A DNA stretch of 21,900 nucleotides from Isoetes engelmannii (taxonomy: Eukaryota; Streptophyta; Lycopodiopsida; Isoetales; Isoetaceae): contig JAANSK020263049.1 in the NCBI GenBank assembly GCA_011763485.2, positions 1 to 21,900 on the forward strand, read 5' to 3'. Of the stretch, positions 1 through 8,934 are shown piece by piece. Both the position numbers and the translations under genes were made by a program. Within the stretch, counting starts at the first letter, position 1. Every line of letters begins with the position of its first letter. The notes under the pieces were generated by a model. That model searched no databases and was not told the origin of the DNA. It was given only the letters and a program-made list of their open reading frames with translations.

Positions 1-57
1 GCCATGTGCCGTCGTATGTCCTTAGGACGCTGGCTAGTGCTACGACGTTAAAATATA

Positions 58-78
58 CTTCCTTCCTTCCTTCCTTTT
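58..78. repeat. (TTCC)n microsatellite
   Basis: A short run of about four CTTC/TTCC units ends in TTTT. It directly precedes the 141-bp dispersed repeat that starts at 77. It is a simple repeat with no function visible. Confidence 0.8.
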
Positions 79-217
79 AACATATGGACTAAGCATATGA
101 CCATATATTATTCTCTAGTGTGATTAGTTTGATCCCAACATGTTGTGCAATGAAGTTGCAAGTAGGTATAACACACATCATGGTGGTGGTGCCATGTCCA
201 TTGCAAACTATAAGATA
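77..217. repeat. dispersed repeat A, copy 1
   Basis: This 141-bp block reappears in the same orientation at 6107-6247 with the same length and only about ten mismatches by eye. Both copies start TTAACA(T/C)ATGGACT and end ACTATAAGATA. Flanks on both sides are unrelated, so these are two insertions or fragments of one family, or a small duplication, not part of a longer duplicated segment. The block is AT-rich and has no convincing coding content; a short ORF through it on the minus strand is incidental. Family unknown. Confidence 0.85.
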
Positions 218-1310
218 CTAGTAAGGGTTGCCCGGTGTTGGCGGGCATAAGTACGGGTCTATTGTAGGCAATGATGAAGTTGTAGATGAACCTACACATA
301 TAGCACAATTCTGATGCTAGTTGTATTAAATGGTTCTAAATAGGGCAGTACACTCTGTTGTATTCAAATCTATCAATTTACACATGGCAACTACTTTGGT
401 GGTAGTTACCTATTGGGAGCATTGATATTGCAAAGGACACTTGGTATTGGCATGTACAACATACTATAAAAGTCGCATTCCCCAAAACTTGAAACCCCAC
501 ATCGGTATTTGGACAATATTTTTAACTATTCAATGGTCAGATAGGATTTGTATCCTACACGTTTTTGTAGACATTGATTGACGATGTGGATTCAATATTT
601 TTTTTCTTTAATGGGTAATGTTTTATTTAGTGGTTGTTGTGTAGGTTATTAAGTTGTAATGAGCCCAATTGCAATTTGTTCGGCAATGTAGGCATCCATA
701 GTCATTATGTTGCATGTGGGTTAAGTTTAATATCAAAACTCTTGAAAAAGATATGCATGGCTTGGTTGCATATTGAATAGACTCTTGAAAGACAGAGAAA
801 CTAACTATAAATATTTTCAATTTAGTGAATTTTGAATAGTTAGTTATGTGTGTGTTGTTTTTTGTCATAATCTATTTCTGCGTGTGTGTGAGCTAAGCTT
901 GCCTTCATTTGGGCTATAGGCTTCTGCAATACTGAATAGCAAATGCCTATGGGGAAAGTTCTTATGGGCAAGCAGCTAATGTTATTCATGTATGGAAGTG
1001 CTAAGGTGCAAGTTTAAATGTGTTGTAATATTTGTTGTGAGGCTATATTCACACCTGCCATCTCCAAGGCTTCAAAGGAGATGTGAGGAAGATGCGTGGA
1101 GTCTCATAGTTGAAACAATTACTTTAATTTTCTAGGGTTAAAAAGCAATGGTCTCAAATGATTTTGGAGGGATCTACATTGCCTTCACTCCTATAATGTG
1201 ACCTTTACGCTAAATACTAATATGCAAGAAAAGCTGCACAAATGCTAACCGATAATTCTTGGAAGGTAGGTAGTATTGGAAAAATGTACGTAATTCATTA
1301 GCTATTATGT

Positions 1311-1412
1311 GCAAAACGTCCAATCGAAATACAAAGAGAAACTCAACATTACCACCTCATTATTTATTATGGGCAAAACGTCTGTTCTAAATACAAAGAG
1401 AAGCTCAGCATT
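1311..1412. repeat. 40-bp direct repeat pair, 62-bp period
   Basis: Units at 1311-1350 and 1373-1412 both run GCAAAACGTC...AAATACAAAGAGAA and then end CATT. They match at 34 of 40 positions counted by eye. The spacer of 22 bp is unrelated. This is a local duplication of unknown role, lying about 120 bp left of the LTR-like block. Confidence 0.8.
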
Positions 1413-1477
1413 CAAAGTACTGTGTTGTTCCAGGATAATATACAATATATGTACGTATATTATAATGGTCGTCACTC

Positions 1478-1503
1478 GTACATGACGTACGTATGACATG
1501 TAC
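1478..1503. repeat. small palindrome GTACATG...CATGTAC
   Basis: The arms GTACATG (1478-1484) and CATGTAC (1497-1503) flank a centre containing the self-complementary ACGTACGT (1485-1492). The sequence sits 30 bp before the LTR-like block. It may be chance in a TACGTA-rich stretch. Confidence 0.55.
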
Positions 1504-1533
1504 TCAGCATTCCGTATAGGGCAACCCATGGGG

Positions 1534-2980
1534 TGACACACCCTCTAGACCCCAAATATATTCCACATGTTGCCACATAACAATATATTATGCTAACTGC
1601 CACATGGTATGATCCTATAGGCTAACCCATTACCATCAAACCCAAGATTTGGTGCCCTAAAAGGGACATTTCCAATAAAGGGAGGCAAACCCTAAAAACG
1701 CCTTTCCTTTGGGATCAGCAACAGCAACAGAGGATTTCGCCATCAGCAGCAGTCGCCTTCAGCCCGAGGAGCATCCTAGCTGCCCCATTCGTGGGAATCT
1801 CGACTGTCATCGTCTCAGACCGTTCTTGAACAGAGATGGAGGCCTTCAAAGGAGGAATGCCCGTCAGCCCGGGTTCTGGTAGGTGTTTCTTGCCCCATTC
1901 TTGCTCCGAACTTAGCTTTCTTGTCTACATTCCAGTGCTAGGTGCCAAGAACTGACCAATGAGCTAACTTTGTTGTTAGCTAGATTGTTATTCTATTTTA
2001 TTCTATTGTTTATGTATCTGTGATGATCATTGGATGATGGATTCACCTCCTCTGCATTGGAAAGGGGGGTAGAGACCCAGCCTTGTATAGTATGATCCTA
2101 GTTGTAGGCCTGATTAGATCCGAACTAATTGCGGCCTGTGCATAAGAGCCCGCGCCTGTGCTGTAGACGTAGGGGCCAGACCGGCTCATAAGGATGACCA
2201 TGTTCCATAGCGGTTGAGTCCCTCTGGTGTGTAAGGCCTACCTGGGAAATGCTATGAGCTAGGCGTAATACTCGTGTGCACTGCGTGTGGCCCTGGGTAT
2301 GGGCTCAATACCCGTTGGGATGGCGCGGCCTCCTTCAATTGGGTTCAAGTCGTGTACGGGCAGTGGTCGCCCTCTAGCTCGCCTGCTATGGCTTGGATTG
2401 TCTGGTAGGAAGAAGTCCCTTACCTGCCTCATCGGGACTGAGGAGATGCAACCCAGGATTAGCCCCCTTGGCTATGCACCCGGCAGGCTACGGTCAAGTT
2501 CCGAAGCTTATCAACCTATCTGCAAAGTATGCACAGGAGGGGTGAATGGGGTGGACTACCCGACAACCATGTTCTATTGCCAGCTAAATCCATTGCCATA
2601 AATTTTGTTTGCAATGAACTCTGGAGACCCGAGCCGTCAGTCATACCTTGGAGTCTGAGCCTTGGGCAGGATTTCCCCTTTGATGTTATGTTCTTATGTT
2701 GTTGTTACAGGTGATATGGTGATGCCCACCCATCGAGGTGGTATTGTATGATGTACTTACGTTTATGCTTCCGCACTGCTAGGTGGATCCCGAGAAAGAC
2801 GGGATTAATGACACGTCCAGTCCTCCCACGTGTACCCTTGCTCACCATCAAGGATCCCACTTTAGATGGACGGCCTTCCGTTGGTGTGTAGCCGACGAGG
2901 AGGAAACTCTAGTTTCTGTACAATGGGAGCATCGTATACTACCTGGGGACAATTCATGGGAAAATACAACAGGGGTCACA
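1534..2980 (+). mobile_element. probable solo LTR of a Ty3/gypsy chromovirus-like element
   Basis: The block begins TGACACACCC and ends AGGGGTCACA, near-inverted ends like the TGT(C)ACACCC...GGGTGTNACA termini known for plant Del/Tekay-type LTRs. Inside, a promoter-like stretch around 1655-1700 (CCAATAAAGGGAGGC, then AAACCCTAAAA) is followed by a leader-like CAGCAACAGCAACAG segment, and then a GC-richer middle at 2100-2650, unlike the AT-rich flanks. The length of about 1.45 kb fits that group. The last 540 bp have a diverged relative on the minus strand at about 6336-6885, which supports repeat origin. No gag-pol interior and no primer binding site follow, so a solo LTR is the best reading. 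I see no clear target-site duplication. The family name is an inference; an alternative is the 5' part of a host gene. Confidence 0.5.
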
Positions 2981-3777
2981 ATGACCACTACTATATGCAG
3001 AGAAAAATCATAAGTTGCTAGTGTACTCACCATCTCCTTCAAGTGGTTAAATGGTCCTGTAACTGGCAATATGAGGATCATAGACCACTTGCTAATATAG
3101 AGTCAAGCTGCTATGTGACCCTCGGCTTTGAGTCATTTCCAAGGTAGAGCTATAATAGTTAAAAGTACTTCATAGTATGTAGCTTTGGCACGCTAAACCT
3201 CAACATGACCAACTTCTGGACAATTGCCTTCCAATTTTAAGCTCATTTACTGTTTAGGTTGCATACCGTGTGCCTTGTTAAAGCACCATGCTGCATATAG
3301 TAATATCAAATGCTTCGATAAAAGAGAAGACTTAAAATCCAAAATGGACTCATGGATCACAAAAGCAAAACTAGAAAATGGGACCTCAAGCATGAGCTGG
3401 ACATGGCTCTCAATATAAAATCAAGAAGATCCTATATTGCCAAAATGGTTTAAACAATTTTACTACAGTATTTTACTCAATATGCTGAACTGTATAGACT
3501 AACAAATACCCTTGTTGTGCTCTGCGTAGTAGGACCAATAATTAAACTGCTACTCTTAAGCTTCTAAATGAACATTTATGTACTGGCCAACTGCAACTTG
3601 GCTACCATTTCTTTTCCCAAAGGACTGAACATGGCAATATCGGTTGTCACACAGTCAGCTATACCCCTCTCCTTTTCTCCCTCCCCTACGACAATATACC
3701 ATTCATAAATGGAAAATATAAGCGCACATGGCGGCAGATCAAACTATCAAGAGAACAATAAACGTAAATCCTCTTAC
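2981..3777. other. intergenic or intronic DNA, no recognised gene
   Basis: Nothing here has a recognisable protein. On the minus strand a 26-nt piece at 3031-3056 has good splice borders (TTACAG before it, GTGAGT after it), but it is too short to support alone. It lies downstream, on that strand, of the exon-like segment at 3778-3926. If both belong to one gene, this stretch is intron. Confidence 0.35.
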
Positions 3778-3926
3778 CTTGCACAAAAGGGATGATCCAA
3801 CATTGATTTTGCAAGTCCAGTTGTGTTGCTTCAAGATAGTCAAATCGATGCATTGCCATATGAAAGTCTCTTCGCCCACATGCTTTCGCCAGACGCATCA
3901 CTTTGTCGAAGTCTTGCAAGCAACAA
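3778..3926 (-). CDS. exon-like segment of an unrecognised minus-strand gene
   Basis: Read on the minus strand, the segment is preceded by an acceptor-like CTTACATGCAG and followed by the donor GCAAG/GTAAGAGG. One frame is open across all 49 codons between them. Its translation looks like real protein: it contains FDKVMRLAKACGRRDFHM followed by AMHRFDYLEATQLDLQNQ, with mixed charge and aromatic residues. I do not recognise the family. No partner exon could be joined with confidence: copies of the tandem repeat begin 16 bp beyond its acceptor, and the downstream side holds only a doubtful 26-nt piece. It may be a fragment of a dead gene. Function unknown. Confidence 0.4.
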
Positions 3927-3941
3927 CTGCATGTAAGAGCC

Positions 3942-4319
3942 ACCAGAGTCACTCTAGTAAATGATCAATGACCTCTAAAAAATAGTTATTCTATGAAAAG
4001 ACTGGTCAAACATTTGAATACTTTTCGTAGTTGTTAACTTCCAAAGTGATACTGGGTGTACTGCAAAAATTATATCCACTTCTAAAAAATGATTGGTGAT
4101 TACATAACCTATAGAATGTCAGGTCCAGAATAACTTTCCATGGCCCATTATAACAAAGGAGCACCCTCAGCTTAAAGCTCCATAAACATACCTTGCCAGG
4201 ATATCACCTAATTTTGTATTAAGTATATGCCTTGTTTCAATAGAGAATCCATTCAAAATAAAGTCTTGCATTCAAGTTAAATGCATGCCAAACAAACCTC
4301 GAAATGGGCAAGAGAGTGC
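3942..4319. repeat. tandem repeat B, copy 1
   Basis: A block of 378 bp starting ACCAGAGTCACTCTAG and ending GGCAAGAGAGTGC is repeated at 4378-4754 in the same orientation. The copies align over their full length with frequent single-base differences (my rough impression is 85-90 percent identity), so the duplication is old. It starts 16 bp from the acceptor of the exon-like segment at 3778-3926, so it lies in what would be intron. Confidence 0.9.
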
Positions 4320-4323
4320 CATG

Positions 4324-4334
4324 CAAGCCAAAAG
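4324..4334. repeat. candidate left target-site duplication
   Basis: The sequence CAAGCCAAAAG also occurs at 5784-5794, exactly after the 37-base A tract. An 11-bp repeat placed this way is what target-primed reverse transcription leaves. The match is A-rich and could be chance. Confidence 0.4.
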
Positions 4335-4377
4335 ATTATTGTCTCTAAGAGATCTTAGCATAAACTGTCCCCTTCAT

Positions 4378-4754
4378 ACCAGAGTCACTCTAGAAAATGA
4401 TGAATGACCTCTAAAAATTAGTTAATCCATGAAAAGACTGGACAAACATCCGAATAATTTCCTTATTTCTTAACCCCAAAAGCGACACTGGGCATACTGC
4501 AAAAATTCTATCCACTGCTTAAAATGATTGGTGATTACGTAACCTATAGGATGTCAGGTCTAGAATAACATTCCATGGTCCATTGTAACAAAGGAGCACT
4601 TCTAGCTTAAAGCTCCATAAACATACGTTGCCAGGATATCACCTAATTCTTTGTTAAGTATATACCTTATTCCAATGTAGAATCCATTCAAAGTAAAGTC
4701 TTGCATTCAAGTTAGATGCATGCCAAACAAACCTCAAAGTCGGCAAGAGAGTGC
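4378..4754. repeat. tandem repeat B, copy 2
   Basis: This 377-bp partner of the block at 3942-4319 is separated from it by a 58-bp spacer. Homology stops sharply after GGCAAGAGAGTGC on the right. The exon-like segment next to copy 1 is not duplicated beside copy 2. Confidence 0.9.
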
Positions 4755-5276
4755 AAATATCAATCAATTGGCAAATACTGCAACCTATATCTAATAAACA
4801 ACCAGCATACTTTTAAACCAATGGGCCCAAAATGAACATCAAATTAGACAATAGATTACATCGGCAATCAAGGTATTCAAACTATACTCCAAGAACTCAG
4901 CTTAAGGAATGCTGGATATGAAGAAAAGCTTGAGAAAAGTAGGCTAAAGTCATACTTTTGCATGCGATGCCTAGAGCTTGGCATGGAAGAACTATTCTCT
5001 AGTTGACATGGGAGAAGTAGATATTTCATATTCGATGAGATAAACAGGATTCAGACTATGACATGAACAGGAATATGAGATTGAACAAATTGGTAAGGCA
5101 ATTTGGTCTTGATTCCAATGCAGAATCAGTCCTTGTAATAAAGGTCATACTTGTCTAGCATGTATTACAATGACACTAAAACATTATTCAGTTCAAAAAT
5201 TCAATTCTCAATCATTGTAAACCTAAGTATATATAATATAATGTGAATGGATTTACTGCATCCCCACAATCCATGT

Positions 5277-5297
5277 AATAGAATAGAATAGAATAGA
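5277..5297. repeat. (AATAG)4 microsatellite
   Basis: Four units of AATAG follow one another at the end of an AT-rich stretch. Simple repeat; no function seen. Confidence 0.75.
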
Positions 5298-5742
5298 TTT
5301 TTTATCGTCCACGGAGGTTTTTGTAATGCATATATTTATACTTGTAACAACGTGCTAATATATAATAAATTAGTTAGGTCTATGCTTTCATATAGGATTT
5401 AGAGAGATCATAAAAATATTATATTCAATCCCAACTACTCCCATGTGCCCCATCATTATTAGCTTAAGAGATCATGGCTCATGTAGCTCACGTTTCCCAT
5501 TCTAAAGAAGACCCAGAAGTGTGGTTTTATCTCTGCAAGATGCACTCGAAGCTAGACTTGTCTTTTCTTTCGTCGTCTTTTGTCTTCACTTAGATCATAG
5601 TCCCATCATTACAGACCACATTGCTTTAAATCCACATTCAATGGTCCAAGCCAACCGGTGGATATCCTGTACAATACCCATGCAAACAATGGGAGGTAAG
5701 AGGGGTTTTATTAAACGTCAATGGTGTTTATACGCTTAGTCT

Positions 5743-5746
<4 letters not shown>

Positions 5747-5783
<37 letters not shown>
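5747..5783 (+). repeat. 37-base poly(A) tract
   Basis: An uninterrupted run of 37 A follows CTTTAT. It is by far the longest homopolymer in the window and is followed by the 11-bp repeat at 5784-5794. It is most simply the tail of a retroposed sequence on the plus strand. No AATAAA signal is seen just before it. Confidence 0.9.
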
Positions 5784-5784
<1 letters not shown>

Positions 5785-5794
5785 AAGCCAAAAG

Positions 5795-6106
5795 CACTTT
5801 GGATTACTTCTCAACATTTACAAAATGAAACCCTCTCGTGCTAAGAAATTTTATTGAAATTTTTAGCTTGTCCTATCAACAATTTTTTACAGCGAAAAGG
5901 GTAAAAGGTCCATGATATATCAATTTTCTGGCTTTGTGTCTTGGAGGTTGAGCCACTTGTCATGTTGGAATAGCAGTTTGCAAGCAGGAATTTAACACAG
6001 TTTAACTCGATTTGAATACAAGAAGCTTGTGCACAATGGCATTGGATTTTATTTTAATATGATTATTGTTCAGGGAAATCATTTGCTAGATATAAAATAT
6101 CATATG
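5795..6106. other. intergenic DNA, nothing recognised
   Basis: This AT-rich stretch lies between the A tract and the second copy of repeat A. I see no coding, RNA or repeat structure in it. Confidence 0.5.
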
Positions 6107-6247
6107 TTAACACATGGACTGAGCATATGACCAGATATTATTCTCTAGTGTGATTAGTTTGATCCCAACAGATTGTGCAATGGAGTTGCAAGTAGGTATA
6201 ACACACATCATGGTGGTGGTGCCATGTTTATTGCAAACTATAAGATA
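6107..6247. repeat. dispersed repeat A, copy 2
   Basis: This is the 141-bp partner of 77-217, in the same orientation, with exactly equal length and about ten mismatches by eye. It ends 89 bp before the minus-strand LTR fragment. The two copies are 6030 bp apart start to start. Confidence 0.85.
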
Positions 6248-6335
6248 TATCGATGCAATGCTACTTTCATTGTGTAACTTAATTAATGGAATCGCGGTTG
6301 TCAATTATCCCAACTTGGAGTTGTAATAGATATGA

Positions 6336-6885
6336 TGTGACGTTCCCTTCTCCTATAAGATGCCCCGACCATATAAAAGCTGGAGATCCCCTTATATCGA
6401 CTCTACAAGCCGATGTGAGGCATTCCATAATACGCCGACTCCTAGCTGGTGCTCCAAAGGCAGTGTGCAAGCATGAACGTGTCATTTCCCTGTCTTTCCC
6501 GAGGTCATACTAACTGTGGAAGTATGAAAGATCAGCACAAGCAACATGCACATATCAATATATAAACCCACCACGAATGGGTGGTGTACTACAATCTAAC
6601 ATCATAACATAGACATATCAATCACACAACGTGGTGAAAAACCTACCCCTGGCTCAGGCTCAATGTGGTATGACTAACGGTCTAGTTCTTCAAATAACAG
6701 ATGGAAGTCATAATAATGGCATTTGTTGGAATAGAACAACAGCAAGAGTAGTCCACGCCATCCGTCCGTCTTGTGCGCACTTTGCAGATAGATCGAAAAG
6801 CCTAACTTTAGCCTGTCGAAGACGTAACAAAAGGCTACTCTAGGGTTGTGTCTCCCCCAATCCGACACTACTACGATAACATGCA
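6336..6885 (-). mobile_element. truncated LTR fragment, same family as 1534-2980
   Basis: Read on the minus strand, this block follows the 3' part of the LTR at 2440-2980 in collinear order. Shared landmarks include a GTGGACTAC segment, CTATCTGCAAAGT, a CGT(C/T)AGTCATACC segment, the CACCCATCGAGGTGGT / CACCCATTCGTGGTGG pair, AATGACACGT and a terminal GTCACA. Divergence is much greater than for the other repeats in the window, so the two copies are old. The upstream half of the LTR is absent and homology fades near 6885. No interior or primer site is attached. The orientation is opposite to the copy at 1534, so the two are not LTRs of one element. Confidence 0.55.
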
Positions 6886-7160
6886 CAGTTTTACTATATA
6901 CGGACTTGTTGTAAGTCCATATATATCCCAAATGCTAGCTAATGTCTAGAACAGAGAGTGATTAGTATAACATAATAATGGGATATATTAACATTAAGAT
7001 GCAAGATTTGTATTCAAATTACATGATTGGATAAGGTTTACACATGGATGTAGCACAAAACCTTGCAACAAAATATACAATAATGCAGTTTGAAATTGGA
7101 CGGGCGCCCAATTTCGAGGAACTTCTTTCACTAAATACTTGAATAGTTAACAATTAAGAG
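6886..7160. other. AT-rich spacer
   Basis: No feature could be supported between the LTR fragment and the terminal exon candidate on the minus strand. It may include the 3' untranslated part of that gene. Confidence 0.4.
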
Positions 7161-7339
7161 TCAAAGATCAGGTTGCACCACAGTTGACTGAGCTTCTTCA
7201 TGTTCTTCAATCCGAATATGACCGAAGTTGTACTCTAGGCTCATGATAATGTGATGTCCATATTTAAATGGAACCTCAAAAAGCAATACAAAACTGTAGG
7301 CACCATAAGGACGCCAAATTAGGTCAACACCGAATTGAT
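7161..7339 (-). CDS. terminal exon candidate of an unrecognised minus-strand gene
   Basis: On the minus strand an acceptor-like GTTGTATAACAG precedes a frame that is open for 58 codons and ends with TGA at 7161-7163. The translation is well balanced and protein-like, with WRPYGAYSFVLLFEVPF, then KYGHHIIMSLEYNFGHIRI, and a hydrophilic acidic tail ending VVQPDL. The first two bases complete a codon begun in an upstream exon. I do not recognise the family. The next exon-like piece upstream, at 7501-7577, ends in a stop and cannot be joined cleanly, so the gene may be partial, dead or differently spliced. Confidence 0.45.
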
Positions 7340-7500
7340 CTGTTATACAACATTATAGTGTAAGGAACAATATTTACAAACTCATGAATTAAGTAGCACC
7401 TAAAAAGTAAACAAAGAATACATAACAATATAAACTTCATTAGAAGTCGTCCAAAGTAGCATTACAATATAATGTGCATTTGAAATATTTTGACAATGTT

Positions 7501-7577
7501 TTAGTCCCAAATGTCCACAAGGCCAGGCCCAAATCCAGACTTCTTGGCAGTTAGTTGAATTCTTGCCATCGCATGAC
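7501..7577 (-). CDS. short exon-like segment, minus strand
   Basis: An acceptor-like TTTATGTAG precedes a frame reading (G)HAMARIQLTAKKSGFGPG then LVDIWD and a TAA at 7501-7503. The translation looks like protein, but at 25 codons the evidence is modest and no donor site is obvious before the stop. It lies 160 bp upstream, on the minus strand, of the terminal exon candidate at 7161-7339. It could be a neighbouring exon whose reading has been spoiled, or chance. Confidence 0.25.
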
Positions 7578-8367
7578 CTACATAAATTATAATTCATGTT
7601 GCAGTAAAATCTTAAACTGTGTTACTCTAACTAGTTGATAACATCGGTGCCTCAAATTGGGTGCCCCTATTTGAGAGGACTTTTTAAGCATAAGATGATC
7701 TCAAACAAAGTCATTAACAGATGGTGAAGTCACTAATCTACTCTTCTTCACACACACATGGGCACCTATCCCTCCATACCTGAAGGGCTAAACTTGGAGC
7801 ATCTAATCTACTTTCTATACAAATGGGGCTCCAAATTGGGCTTTTAAAAGTGGAAACGTGGTTAGGGCCCATTCAATTTTTAATCTCCCCCACTGCCCCT
7901 CCTAGAAGTTAACGCATGTCTATTCAAATTTTAAATGTCTCCCCAAAATTTACCTCCCACCACCTGTTTGAATTTCGCATTTCCATTCACTTCCAGGTAC
8001 AAATTTTACTCTCATCACTAAGAATAAGTTTATGGATGGTCCTGCAGGCAAATTTAGGGGCCTTTACAAATGGTTGTCAGGTAGAATATGGAGGTACAGA
8101 AAACAAGATCATATTTATTGCCCTTTATCATGATGTTTTAAGTAGATGGACATAAGTCTGCCTTTATAATTGTTTATAATGTGTGCCAAGTGTGACTGGC
8201 TGGACAAAAAACATGTTGTTTTTGGAGTAAGCAGCTTCAGATTCATGAGTTAATAAATACATCATGGCTTCTGACATGATATCTTTTCTTTCACTCATAG
8301 AGTTTTTGGGGAGTTTTCTCTGTATATAGACCAAAAATTTCGTAATTGTGTGTAGATAAAGGAATAA
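7578..8367. other. intergenic stretch with one open plus-strand segment
   Basis: No gene is recognised. On the plus strand a frame is open from 7972 to a TGA at 8131-8133. The part after an acceptor-like CACTTCCAG (ending 7996) reads FMDGPAGKFRGLYKWLSG then RIWRYRKQDHIYCPLS. It resembles an exon but has no supported partner. The opposite strand of the same stretch is full of stops. Confidence 0.3.
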
Positions 8368-8889
8368 TTATGATTTTAGTTTTATCTGACCAATGACCAT
8401 CGTGTCATCTTTTTGAATTCCACTCCTTTTCAATGCAGCATTTACTTCACTTACTTCCAAGGCACATTGAAACCTTTTAATAGCCTGAAGGTACTATGTA
8501 AAATCTGCACCCACTATGTCAGAGGCGACCATTGTATTTTTCTGTACAGTAGAAAAATAATACACAACAAATTTATGCACTTACAATTAGCTGTTTGTTT
8601 ATTCTCACGTTTTAAATCAATTTCAATGGTTTCCTTGGACAAAGGTTTCCCCAGAAGTTTATTCACAGAAGCAACTATGCCATCAAAGTCTATGCCATCA
8701 AGCCACTATATGGGATGGGCACACTGTATGGAGAGTGCTTGCAAAACATCAAATGAATGTTAGGGCATATGAAAGAAAAAGTAAGGGAAGCAAAATTCCT
8801 TACTTGAAAATACATTCAACAGTTTTGTCTGGCTTAGCCAATACAAATTCATTTCTTGGAAGAAATGGACAATGAGGGACATCTGTAAC
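8368..8889 (-). pseudogene. decayed C-terminal part of an Obg-family GTPase gene
   Basis: Three exon-like pieces lie on the minus strand. The first (8804-8889; acceptor TCTTGTGCAG, donor GTAAGG) encodes FLPRNEFVLAKPDKT, where LAKPD occupies the place of the NKxD guanine-specificity motif with its Asn lost. The second (8585-8737; CTAAC branch-like site 27 nt before the acceptor, donor GTAAGT) encodes LDGIDFDGIVASVNKLLG, comparable to the end of the G domain after the G5 loop. The third (8368-8541; acceptor CTACTGTACAG) encodes YLQAIKRFQ, ALEVSEVNAALKRSG and DDTMVIG, then TAA. This third part matches the pattern RFQxxLExxxVNxALxxxGxxxxDTxxxG of the Obg C-terminal domain in plant chloroplast Obg proteins. 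Two in-frame TAG codons (8494-8496, probably a former TGG; and 8706-8708) and an out-of-phase junction between exons two and three argue that it is dead. Family assignment rests mainly on exon three. The N-terminal Obg fold and P-loop were not found. Confidence 0.5.
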
Positions 8890-8934
8890 CTGCACAAGAG
8901 AATAGATACCTCCAAGATTGAAGTCCAATTATAC

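Larger units (their letters stand above)
218..1533. other. AT-rich intergenic DNA without recognisable gene
   Basis: I see no exon chain, RNA gene or coherent coding signal here. Short minus-strand ORFs at 623-868 and 1305-1541 have low-complexity translations and look like chance. The only structure noticed is the 40-bp repeat pair and the small palindrome listed separately near the right edge. Confidence 0.5.
4335..5783 (+). mobile_element. possible retroposed insertion with poly(A) tail (LINE fragment or retrocopy)
   Basis: A 37-base A run at 5747-5783 is followed at once by CAAGCCAAAAG, which also occurs at 4324-4334. Taken together these delimit a 1.45-kb insertion with a 3' poly(A) tail on the plus strand, the mark of LINE-driven retroposition. 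No LINE reverse transcriptase or SINE A/B boxes were seen, so the cargo could be a truncated LINE end or a retrocopied transcript. A plus-strand frame is open from 4848 to a stop at 5006 and reads protein-like (ILQELSLRNAGYEEKLEKSR), but I cannot assign it. A difficulty: the interval contains copy 2 of tandem repeat B while copy 1 lies just outside, which a simple insertion does not explain. Confidence 0.3.

Noticed and set aside
1836-1880. ATG at 1836 reading MEAFKGGMPVSPGSG before GTAGGT, like a first exon with a donor site
   Set aside because: It lies inside the LTR-like block, no following exon could be found, and the leader-like surroundings fit the LTR reading better.
2287-2601. 104-codon plus-strand ORF
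   Set aside because: It lies in the GC-richer middle of the LTR-like block and its translation has no domain; treated as incidental.
77-6247. 141-bp repeat pair considered as LTRs of one element
   Set aside because: No primer binding site follows the first copy, no polypurine tract precedes the second, and the interval has no gag or pol remains.
6286-6513. 75-codon plus-strand ORF (and an overlapping minus-strand ORF)
   Set aside because: It overlaps the minus-strand LTR fragment and both strands are equally open, which points to chance.
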